Positions 1-6,274 of a stretch of 6,513 nucleotides of DNA are shown here, piece by piece. The position numbers were made by a program, and so were the translations under genes. This stretch comes from Actinomycetota bacterium (GTDB taxonomy: Bacteria; Actinomycetota; Actinomycetes; Nanopelagicales; Nanopelagicaceae), in the NCBI GenBank assembly GCA_009699795.1, contig WLNK01000054.1, forward strand, positions 1 through 6,513, written 5' to 3'. The stretch's first letter is position 1. Each line of letters begins with the position of its first letter. The notes below the pieces were generated by a model. That model saw only the letters and a list, made by a program, of their open reading frames with translations, ran no database searches and was not told the origin of the DNA.

Positions 1-201
1 AAAGCTCATGCGCTACGAATTCATTCTCAACTACTAAATAGTGATGGAGATTGGGAATCAATTCTCTGCTCGTTTGAAGATGAGGATCTTTTTGTACAAT
101 CTATTTTGTGGCATGGAATAGATTGTGTTGTAATCCATCCACTTGAATTGCGTGACAAAATAATCTCAACTCTAAAGCAGACTAAGGCCAGCAATGAGTA
201 G
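1..201 (+). CDS. pafB: PafB, WYL-domain transcriptional regulator (C-terminal part, 5' end outside window)
   Basis: Frame 1 is open from the first base to a TAG at 199-201 and encodes the last 66 residues of a protein whose start lies upstream. The visible part ends with an FVQSILWHGIDCVVIHPLELRDKI stretch (abridged: a hydrophobic helix, then G-x-D-x-V-V-x-x-P-x-x-L-R). This is the typical C-terminal (WCX) end of WYL-domain regulators, in which a hydrophobic helix is followed by a V-x-x-P-xx-LR motif. Identity as PafB rests on this end together with the adjoining pafC, tatA, tatC and helY. In mycobacteria PafB pairs with PafC as an activator of LexA/RecA-independent DNA-damage genes. The helix-turn-helix and most of the WYL domain are not in the window, so nothing can be said about DNA binding. 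The stop codon lies inside the pafC start region (8-base overlap), which implies co-transcription. Confidence 0.82.
   Translation, partial: KAHALRIHSQLLNSDGDWESILCSFEDEDLFVQSILWHGIDCVVIHPLELRDKIISTLKQTKASNE
184..187 (+). promoter_or_regulatory. Probable Shine-Dalgarno site of pafC
   Basis: AAGG ends 6 bases before the ATG at 194, inside the last codons of pafB. It is a short but correctly spaced match to the anti-Shine-Dalgarno sequence and supports 194 as the pafC start. Confidence 0.5.
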
Positions 202-1117
202 AGTCACTTCACCCACCCTTGCCCAGACCGAGAGAATGCTCAACCTAGTTCCTTATCTTTCGACACATCAACATATTCCGATTTCCAAACTTTGCGCCGA
301 ATTCGGTGTTTCTAAGAAAGAATTATTGGATGATCTAAATACCTTATGGATGTGCGGATTGCCTGGTTACACACCCCTTGAATTAATTGATCTATCCTTT
401 GATGCAGGTTTCGTGAGTATCCGTAATGCCGAAATACTCGAAATTCCTAGATCACTAACAACGGAAGAAATCGTTGTTCTCATCTTAGGATTGGATCTAC
501 TGAGCAAATCAGTAGAATCTCTTGCAAAGGAAATAAACAATCTGCAAAATAGATTACGAAGTATCGTGGGGGATTTTGCAAAGGCCGTGCCAACAATAGA
601 TAGTGGCCATCGCGCAATCATTAAGCGGGCAATTAGTGAACGACAGAATCTCAAAATAACTTACTACTCACCAGTTTCTGACAACGTGAGCGTTCGGGAA
701 ATCACGCCCATTGAAATTCAAGTAGATTCTGGGAATGAATATCTGCTCGCTATGACTGATAAAGGGCTACGAAATTTTAGGCTTGATCGCGTGAGCGAAG
801 TTATTCTCACTAGTACAACAAAGCAAAATTTCGAATCGCAAGGCCAAAGCAACAACGCAGAAATAGAAGTTCAGTTGAAGATAACGAAGGACTCCCGGCA
901 AGTCGCTGAACTTTTTAACTTGGATTTGGCGCAGACTGCTCTGGCACCAGATGGAATTCATAAGGCCCTCGGCTTTAGTTCTGAGTGGTTCGTGAGAGCA
1001 CTCATGTCGAAGGGGCTTAGCGTGCAGCTTGTAGATCCAGCAGATATCCGCAGCGAGATCGCCGCTCGATGCGCGGAGTTAATCGAAATCTACGAAAGTG
1101 GGGCGCTACCCAAGTAG
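194..1117 (+). CDS. pafC: PafC, WYL-domain transcriptional regulator
   Basis: This 307-residue protein has the PafC layout. An N-terminal winged helix-turn-helix (about residues 10-57) is followed by a P-x-x-LIDLSFD-x-G stretch (61-72) that is characteristic of PafC-like proteins. A helical linker (88-130) leads to a WYL domain (about 140-207) and a C-terminal WCX extension (about 222-303). In the WYL core the usual W-Y-L triplet reads E-Y-L (182-184), while the following FRLDRV (195-200) is intact. In mycobacteria PafB and PafC act together as an activator of DNA-repair genes, and the WYL domain is thought to sense a nucleic-acid ligand released by damage. The ATG at 194 is chosen because AAGG (184-187) lies 6 bases upstream. 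It overlaps the pafB stop by 8 bases, so the two are probably translated together. Length is close to the usual PafC size of a little over 300 residues. Confidence 0.9.
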   Translation: MSRVTSPTLAQTERMLNLVPYLSTHQHIPISKLCAEFGVSKKELLDDLNTLWMCGLPGYTPLELIDLSFDAGFVSIRNAEILEIPRSLTTEEIVVLILGLDLLSKSVESLAKEINNLQNRLRSIVGDFAKAVPTIDSGHRAIIKRAISERQNLKITYYSPVSDNVSVREITPIEIQVDSGNEYLLAMTDKGLRNFRLDRVSEVILTSTTKQNFESQGQSNNAEIEVQLKITKDSRQVAELFNLDLAQTALAPDGIHKALGFSSEWFVRALMSKGLSVQLVDPADIRSEIAARCAELIEIYESGALPK

Positions 1118-1134
1118 CACCGCAGAAGATGCGA

Positions 1135-1140
1135 TACCTT
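1135..1140 (+). promoter_or_regulatory. Possible -10 element of a leaderless tatA transcript
   Basis: TACCTT fits the actinobacterial TANNNT -10 pattern. It ends 5 bases before the GTG at 1146, so a transcript from it would start at or next to that codon. No -35 match (TTGAC-like) is visible 16-18 bases upstream, and TANNNT is a weak pattern that occurs often by chance. It is listed because tatA has no Shine-Dalgarno sequence and follows the only sizeable gap in the operon. This is inference only. Confidence 0.22.
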
Positions 1141-1145
1141 TAGCC

Positions 1146-1340
1146 GTGCCTTTTTTACGCGAACCCAGCCATATTCTTCTGCTTCTCATCGTCGTTGTCG
1201 TGCTTTTCGGTGCAAAGCGTTTGCCAGATTCTGCGCGCTCACTAGGGCGTTCTATGCGCATCTTTAAGAGTGAGCTCAAAGAGATGAAGAACGATGATGA
1301 TCCAAAGAAGAACGGCTCAAACGGCCAGAACGACCAGTAA
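1146..1340 (+). CDS. tatA: TatA, sec-independent protein translocase pore subunit
   Basis: This 64-residue protein is the pore-forming Tat subunit, which assembles on TatC to let folded twin-arginine proteins cross the membrane. It has a short outside N-terminus, one membrane helix (about residues 10-21), the hallmark F-G hinge (21-22), a K-R-L-P turn and an amphipathic helix (about 27-43). A charged, disordered tail ends the protein. Start choice: the frame is open back to a GTG at 1098, but that would add 16 polar residues ahead of the membrane helix and overlap pafC by 20 bases. From the GTG at 1146, His9 sits 12 residues before the FG motif, exactly as Gln8 does in E. coli TatA. No clear Shine-Dalgarno precedes either start. 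The FGAKRLPD-x-AR-x-LG pattern is typical of actinobacterial TatA and favours TatA over TatB. tatC follows after 5 bases. No tatB is seen in this window. Confidence 0.9.
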   Translation: MPFLREPSHILLLLIVVVVLFGAKRLPDSARSLGRSMRIFKSELKEMKNDDDPKKNGSNGQNDQ

Positions 1341-1345
1341 AAACT

Positions 1346-2125
1346 GTGACGACCACCTCGGGCGGTCGTATGCCCCTTCTAGATCACTTGCGCGAATTTC
1401 GTTCTCGCATTGTAAAAGCTTCGATCGCAATAATTTTAGCTTCTGTTCTTGGTTGGATTTTTTACAATCCGATCATCACACAACTTGCTAAACCGGTCTG
1501 TGATCTAAAAGCTGCGCAAGAATCAATGGCTTCACATTGCGGCTCACTCTATATAAATGGAGTTCTTGGTCCGCTTAATTTGCAAATAAAAGTTGCTTTT
1601 CTTTCAGGAATTATTCTAAGCGCACCAATATGGCTCTATCAACTATGGGCATTTATCGCTCCCGCTCTCCATCGAAGAGAGAAGCGAAATGGAGCTCTAT
1701 TCCTCGCTGCTGCAACTCCATTTTTTGCTGCGGGAGCATCACTTGGTTACTTAATCTTGCCTGTTGCAGTTCGAGTTTTATTTGGCTTTACCCCATCTTC
1801 GCTCACTAACTTAGTAAAATTCGATGATTATTTAGACTTTGTTATGAGAGTCATTCTTCTTTTCGGAATAGCTTTTGAATTACCGGTCTTTCTTATCACA
1901 TTCAATCTCATTGGATTTCTATCAGGCCGAGCCATTCTTAAACCATGGCGAATTTGGATATTTGCCATCTGTTTGTTTATTGCAGGATTTACACCAAGTG
2001 CTGATCCTCTTTCGATGATTGCACTAGCGCTGCCCTTGATAGCTCTGTATTTGGGAGCAGGATCTTTTGCCTTGCTCAACGATAGAAGGCGGTCTAAAAA
2101 AATATCAAGTACGAGCGATCACTAA
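1346..2125 (+). CDS. tatC: TatC, sec-independent protein translocase receptor subunit
   Basis: TatC is the multispanning receptor that recognises twin-arginine signal peptides and recruits TatA. The 259 residues show an N-terminal HLREFRSR (14-21, the HLxELRxR motif with Phe for Leu) and six hydrophobic segments, roughly 22-41, 78-106, 117-140, 165-189, 200-215 and 222-243. The cytoplasmic FIAPALHRREKR (103-114) carries Glu112, the counterpart of the signal-binding E. coli Glu103. FELPV (177-181) carries Glu178, matching E. coli Glu170. TPSADPLSM (216-224) opens the last helix. Two cysteines (52 and 65) lie in the first outside loop, as in other actinobacterial TatC proteins. The glutamate often found near the end of the last helix is replaced (ALYLGAG, 233-239). 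The start is uncertain: GTG at 1346, 5 bases after tatA, or ATG at 1370 giving 251 residues from MPLLDHL. Neither has a good Shine-Dalgarno. It shares one base (TAATG) with the next gene. Confidence 0.95.
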   Translation: MTTTSGGRMPLLDHLREFRSRIVKASIAIILASVLGWIFYNPIITQLAKPVCDLKAAQESMASHCGSLYINGVLGPLNLQIKVAFLSGIILSAPIWLYQLWAFIAPALHRREKRNGALFLAAATPFFAAGASLGYLILPVAVRVLFGFTPSSLTNLVKFDDYLDFVMRVILLFGIAFELPVFLITFNLIGFLSGRAILKPWRIWIFAICLFIAGFTPSADPLSMIALALPLIALYLGAGSFALLNDRRRSKKISSTSDH

Positions 2126-2991
2126 TGTTTGCTGTAGTTGTTAACCCTGTTTCAGGTAAAGGTAGGGGAGCAGTTCTTGGAGCTGAGGTAACGGGTTACA
2201 TGCATAGCCATCAGGTTCCATACACACTCATTACCGCTTCGACTTCGGATGCCCTTTTGCACAATCTCCAGAGTCTTTCTGACGCCTTGGATCTAGATGG
2301 AATCATTGCAGTGGGTGGAGATGGACTTGTTCATTTAGTTCTGCAAGTTGCAGCGCCCAAATCAATACCGTTCACCGTTGTGCCCGCCGGAACCGGCAAT
2401 GATTTCGCACGAACTATTGGAACCGAAAATGCAACGGTCGAGAAAATTCTGAGAAATGCATTGGAGACAAATCCCTCAAAAATAGATTTGGGACTTGTTG
2501 ATTCGGAGTATTTTGGTGCGGTTCTCTCAACTGGCTTTGATTCAGTCGTAAATGAACGTGCCAATAATTTACGCTGGCCAAAAGGACCAACACGATACAA
2601 CGCAGCTATGGTTCTCGAACTTCCAAAATTCGCTCCGATTAAATATGAGATAACGACTGAAAGTAGAAGCTTTGAAGTTCGCGCGATGCTAATAGCGATT
2701 GGTAATGGAAGTTCGTACGGGGGAGGAATGCGAGTCTGTCCGGGCGCCGACATTCGCGATGGGTTATTCGATGTAATGATCCTTCATCCCATAAGTAAGT
2801 TGGAGTTCTTACGGATTTTCCCCTCCGTTTACATAGGTGAACACATTCATCACGATCAGGTTGAAACATTTAGGACGCGTACAATTTCAATAAGTTCAAA
2901 AGCTGTTGCTTACGCCGATGGTGAGCGAATTGGGCAACTACCGGTCAAGGCCGAGTGCATAGAAGCCGCGGCGCTAGCATGGTCCCTATGA
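2125..2991 (+). CDS. Diacylglycerol/sphingosine kinase-family lipid kinase (DagK/YegS-like)
   Basis: This 288-residue protein belongs to the DAGK catalytic family (DgkB, YegS, LCB5), which transfers phosphate from ATP to a lipid hydroxyl, usually diacylglycerol to give phosphatidic acid. Visible motifs are NPVSGKG near the N-terminus (7-13), the nucleotide-binding GGDG (64-67), PAGTGNDFAR (87-96), GGGMRVCPGADIRDGLFDV (199-217) and a late YADGE (263-267). All the expected catalytic motifs are present and the length is normal. There are no membrane helices, so it is a cytosolic enzyme acting at the inner membrane face. The exact lipid cannot be told from sequence; diacylglycerol recycling is the usual assignment, and a kinase for another lipid is possible. 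The ATG at 2125 uses the last base of the tatC stop (TAATG), and its own stop overlaps helY (ATGA), so translation is probably coupled on both sides. Confidence 0.88.
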   Translation: MFAVVVNPVSGKGRGAVLGAEVTGYMHSHQVPYTLITASTSDALLHNLQSLSDALDLDGIIAVGGDGLVHLVLQVAAPKSIPFTVVPAGTGNDFARTIGTENATVEKILRNALETNPSKIDLGLVDSEYFGAVLSTGFDSVVNERANNLRWPKGPTRYNAAMVLELPKFAPIKYEITTESRSFEVRAMLIAIGNGSSYGGGMRVCPGADIRDGLFDVMILHPISKLEFLRIFPSVYIGEHIHHDQVETFRTRTISISSKAVAYADGERIGQLPVKAECIEAAALAWSL

Positions 2992-5363
2992 CAACTCCTG
3001 CAGAGAAATTTGCTGCAGCAAAATCTCGGAAATCTCATTCGGTAACATCAGATTTCATCGCAACTTTTGATTTTCCCTTCGACGAATTTCAGATACAGGC
3101 TTGCCAGGCTGTTGAAGATGGAAAGGGAGTACTTGTCGCTGCGCCTACTGGTGCTGGTAAGACGGTTGTCGGCGAGTTCGCTGCCTATAGCGCGCTTGCT
3201 AAAGGCAAGAAATGCTTTTACACGACCCCCATTAAGGCTCTTTCAAATCAAAAGTTTGCGGAATTCGCAGAAAAGTTTGGTGAGGATAAGGTTGGTTTGC
3301 TCACAGGAGATACAAACGTAAATAGTGAAGCAGACATTCTAGTTATGACCACTGAAGTTTTGCGCAATATGTTGTACGCAAACTCTTCGACCCTTACCAA
3401 TCTTGGTTGCGTAGTCATGGATGAAGTTCATTATCTTGCTGACAAATTTCGCGGTGCAGTATGGGAAGAAGTTTTGATTCATCTCATGGAGAGTGTGCAG
3501 GTAATTTCACTTTCTGCAACCGTATCAAATGCTGAAGAATTTGGTGAGTGGTTAGGCGAAGTACGAGGATCAACGCAGATAATCGTGAGTGAACATCGCC
3601 CAATTCCCCTCTATCAACATGTCCTAATCGGTAATCGAATGGTGGATCTTTTTAGTCAACCAGGAAAAGTTAATCCAGAAATCTTGGCCCTTGAGCGCGA
3701 AGCGATGCGCAAAGTCCGGATACCGCGTCATCGAAGAGAACAGTGGGGCGCGCAGGAATCGCGATTATCGAGAGCTGAAATTATCGAGAAATTACAGCGC
3801 GAAAATATGTTGCCTGCCATCACCTTTATCTTTTCAAGACTGGGATGCGACTCTGCCGTTAAACAGTGCCTTCTTTCGAATTTGAAGTTGACTTCAGCGG
3901 AAGAACGCTTGGAAATCGTAGAAACAGCAAAACGATACACAGCCAATTTGGCAGAAGAAGATTTAGAAGTTCTTGGATACCGTGACTGGATCACAGCCCT
4001 TGAGCGAGGTATAGCAGCACACCACGCTGGTTTACTTCCGAGTTTTAAGGGTGCAGTTGAAGATCTTTTCCAACGAGGTCTTGTTAAGGCTGTTTTTGCA
4101 ACCGAAACGCTTGCGCTCGGAATCAATATGCCTGCACGTACGGTGGTTTTGGAAAAGTTAACCAAGTGGAATGGCGAGTCACACGTTCCTATAACGCCAG
4201 GGGAGTACACACAATTAACTGGACGAGCGGGTCGACGTGGAATCGATATTGAAGGAAATGCAGTTGTGCAATGGTCTCCAACAGTTGATTCAGCCACCGC
4301 CGCCGGACTTGCATCTACTCGAACTTATCCGCTGCGTTCATCTTTTACCCCTACCTACAACATGGCCATCAATTTGATTGCAAGATTTGGTCGCGTACGC
4401 GCACGTGGAAGTCTTGAATCTTCCTTCGCTCAGTTCCAAGCAGATCGTGCTGTTGTTGGTTTAGTTAAACAAATCAAGAAGAATGATTCCGCTGCAGTTG
4501 AATTGCTGGAGAGCGCCAGTTGTCATTTAGGAGATTTCGCCGAATACGCTCGAATCCGTAGTGAGATTAAAGAGTTAGAAAAACTCTTATCCAAACGCGA
4601 TGGGCGAAAAACCTTTGATAATCGCCAAAGAGCCCATATGGAGAGCGAACTTGAAGGGTTGAGAAAATCTCTGCGTCTTCATCCCGCTCACACGTGCAAC
4701 GATCGAGAAGCGCACGCCAGATTTGCTGAACGAGCGATGCGCTTGCAACGTGAATCTGACGGTCTACGGGATCGAGTAGATAATCGAACCGCTGTTATTG
4801 CCAGAACATTTGATCGAATTTGTGATGTATTGACCCATCTTGGATATATAGAGGAGGAGAGGCCTCTTGAGCAAGGAAAAATTCTCTCCAAAATTTACGC
4901 AGAATCAGATCTTTTACTGACAGAGACTATTCGTACTGGAATCCTCGACGATTTAAGCGCTGCTGAACTTCTCTCGGTAGTTTCAGCAATGATATTCACC
5001 TCACGTTCTAGTGAAGTTCTTGCCCCGAAGATGCCCCACCAAAACGTTGCGAATGCCCTAGCCGAGATAACGCACCTCTGGGCAAAGCTAGAAGAAATTG
5101 AAGAACGCTTTGGTGTGAAAACTCAGAAGGAACCCGATTTCGGTTTCGCTTATGTTTCCTATCGTTGGGCGCAGGGAAACACCCTTTCAAACGTATTAAA
5201 GGGCTCGGATATGAGCGTGGGTGACTTCGTTCGTTCAACTAAACAACTCATGGATTTATTGATGCAAATTGCTGGTGCGAGTACGAAATTGAAAGCTAAA
5301 TGTTTAGAGGGTATCCGGAAATTGGATCGTGGAGTTGTTTCGTATCTTTTGGAAGATTTGTAG
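2988..5363 (+). CDS. helY: HelY, Ski2/Mtr4-like DEVH-box ATP-dependent helicase
   Basis: This 791-residue superfamily 2 helicase has all core motifs: Q-motif-like FPFDEFQIQA (28-37), Walker A APTGAGKT (52-59), DEVH (145-148), SAT (176-178), HHAGL (345-349), FATETLALGINMP (370-382) and QLTGRAGRRG (409-418). The N-terminal half is two RecA-like domains. A winged-helix and helical region follows, then a short charged helical linker (about 520-564), and a DSHCT-type helical bundle (about 600-791) ends the protein. Relatives such as Mtr4, Ski2 and mycobacterial HelY unwind RNA ahead of degradation or processing. A role on RNA is likely by family but not shown here. The start at 2988 is chosen because it makes an ATGA overlap with the lipid kinase stop. 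In-frame alternatives are ATG 2979 and GTG 2955, which would add 3 or 11 residues. It is about 115 residues shorter than M. tuberculosis HelY (906, from memory), with the loss in the linker. Confidence 0.93.
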   Translation: MTTPAEKFAAAKSRKSHSVTSDFIATFDFPFDEFQIQACQAVEDGKGVLVAAPTGAGKTVVGEFAAYSALAKGKKCFYTTPIKALSNQKFAEFAEKFGEDKVGLLTGDTNVNSEADILVMTTEVLRNMLYANSSTLTNLGCVVMDEVHYLADKFRGAVWEEVLIHLMESVQVISLSATVSNAEEFGEWLGEVRGSTQIIVSEHRPIPLYQHVLIGNRMVDLFSQPGKVNPEILALEREAMRKVRIPRHRREQWGAQESRLSRAEIIEKLQRENMLPAITFIFSRLGCDSAVKQCLLSNLKLTSAEERLEIVETAKRYTANLAEEDLEVLGYRDWITALERGIAAHHAGLLPSFKGAVEDLFQRGLVKAVFATETLALGINMPARTVVLEKLTKWNGESHVPITPGEYTQLTGRAGRRGIDIEGNAVVQWSPTVDSATAAGLASTRTYPLRSSFTPTYNMAINLIARFGRVRARGSLESSFAQFQADRAVVGLVKQIKKNDSAAVELLESASCHLGDFAEYARIRSEIKELEKLLSKRDGRKTFDNRQRAHMESELEGLRKSLRLHPAHTCNDREAHARFAERAMRLQRESDGLRDRVDNRTAVIARTFDRICDVLTHLGYIEEERPLEQGKILSKIYAESDLLLTETIRTGILDDLSAAELLSVVSAMIFTSRSSEVLAPKMPHQNVANALAEITHLWAKLEEIEERFGVKTQKEPDFGFAYVSYRWAQGNTLSNVLKGSDMSVGDFVRSTKQLMDLLMQIAGASTKLKAKCLEGIRKLDRGVVSYLLEDL

Positions 5364-5365
5364 GG
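5362..5365 (+). promoter_or_regulatory. Probable Shine-Dalgarno site of the 5'-3' exonuclease gene
   Basis: AGGG begins inside the helY stop codon and ends 6 bases before the ATG at 5372. The spacing is right, and it favours 5372 over the upstream in-frame ATG at 5300, which lies deep in helY, and over the ATG at 5381. Confidence 0.45.
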
Positions 5366-5371
5366 CAAACA

Positions 5372-6274
5372 ATGACAATTATGCTTTTAGATAGCGCTTC
5401 TCTTTGGTATCGCGCGTATTACGGAATGCCAGATACCTTGCTATCACCCGATGGCTTACCTGTTAATGCCATTCGTGGTTACTTGGATATGACCGCACGT
5501 TTAATTGGCATGTACTCACCCGATCGCATAGTTGCTTGTCTTGACGGAGATTGGAGACCGTCATGGAGAGTTGAACTTTTTCCAGATTACAAAGCAAACC
5601 GATTAGAAGCCGACGGGGAAGCAGAAGAAGAACCAGATACTTTAACGCCGCAAATTCCTATCCTTCTAGATCTCCTAGATGAATTCGGAATCCCGATGGT
5701 GGGCGTAGACGATTATGAAGCCGATGATGTTATGGCAACTTTCGCAGTCAAAGAAAGTGGACCTGTGCGAATCGTTACCGGAGATCGTGATCTCTTTCAA
5801 TTAGTTGATGATGAGCGCGATGTAAAGGTTGTTTACCTTGCAAAAGGAATATCTGCGCACGATTTAGTTGACACTAAATGGGTAGGCCAGAAGTACCAAA
5901 TTCCAGGGGATAGGTACGCCCTTTTTGCCATGTTTCGCGGTGATCCATCCGATGGCCTGCCAGGAGTCAAGGGAATAGGTGAAAAGGGTGCTGCATTGCT
6001 GGCAAATAATTTTTCGAACATAGAAGAAATAATTATTGCTGCAGAAAGTGGTCACCAGGTTATCAGTCCTTCATTAGCTAAAAAAATATTAGAAGGTCGC
6101 AGCTATTTGAAGATTGCTCCAACGCTTGTAAATTGCGCTAGAGATGTCGCACTTCCAAAATTAGATTTAGGTTTACCAAAAGCTCCATCTGATTTAAGCA
6201 AAATTTATGCCTTAAAAGATCAGTATGGTTTGGGAGCAAGCGTTGATAGATTGATTTCCGCGCTCAAATGGTGA
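5372..6274 (+). CDS. Stand-alone 5'-3' exonuclease / flap endonuclease (PIN-like plus H3TH)
   Basis: This 300-residue protein matches the 5' nuclease domain of DNA polymerase I but has no polymerase domain; the stop follows directly. Such enzymes cut 5' flaps and remove RNA primers or damaged ends using two metal ions. Acidic metal-ligand motifs are visible: LLDSAS (Asp7), CLDGD (56-60), DDYEADD (113-119) and TGDRDLFQL (136-144). The arch carries FPDYKANR (70-77), where Tyr and Lys contact DNA. The helix-three-turn-helix reads GDPSDGLPGVKGIGEKGA (190-207), so the acidic and glycine-rich core is complete. Starting at 5372 puts MTIMLLDSAS at the N-terminus, as expected for the first beta strand. 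An ATG at 5300 would add 24 residues read from within helY and is unlikely. Mycobacterium tuberculosis has a similar separate exonuclease near helY. The stop overlaps lnt. Confidence 0.92.
   Translation: MTIMLLDSASLWYRAYYGMPDTLLSPDGLPVNAIRGYLDMTARLIGMYSPDRIVACLDGDWRPSWRVELFPDYKANRLEADGEAEEEPDTLTPQIPILLDLLDEFGIPMVGVDDYEADDVMATFAVKESGPVRIVTGDRDLFQLVDDERDVKVVYLAKGISAHDLVDTKWVGQKYQIPGDRYALFAMFRGDPSDGLPGVKGIGEKGAALLANNFSNIEEIIIAAESGHQVISPSLAKKILEGRSYLKIAPTLVNCARDVALPKLDLGLPKAPSDLSKIYALKDQYGLGASVDRLISALKW

Noticed and set aside
1098..1145. A longer TatA starting at GTG 1098
   Set aside because: It would add 16 mostly polar residues before the membrane helix, overlap pafC by 20 bases and spoil the spacing that matches E. 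coli TatA. The GTG at 1146 fits the family better.
1294..1491. Small + strand frame spanning the tatA-tatC junction
   Set aside because: It is out of frame with both clear Tat genes, low in plausible protein features and explained by overlap with them.
2331..2753. Minus-strand open frame of 140 codons inside the lipid kinase gene
   Set aside because: It is antisense to conserved kinase motifs and has no family features; most likely a by-product of codon bias.
3133..3155. TTGTCGCTG resembling the mycobacterial PafBC-dependent (RecA-NDp) promoter motif
   Set aside because: It departs from the recalled consensus TTGTCRGTG, no TANNNT follows at the right distance, and it lies in the Walker A coding region of helY. 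A similar partial match near 1195 in tatA is weaker still.
3728..4297. Long minus-strand open frame of 189 codons inside helY
   Set aside because: It is a shadow of helY codon usage. The protein has no recognisable fold, and the + strand encodes conserved helicase motifs throughout.
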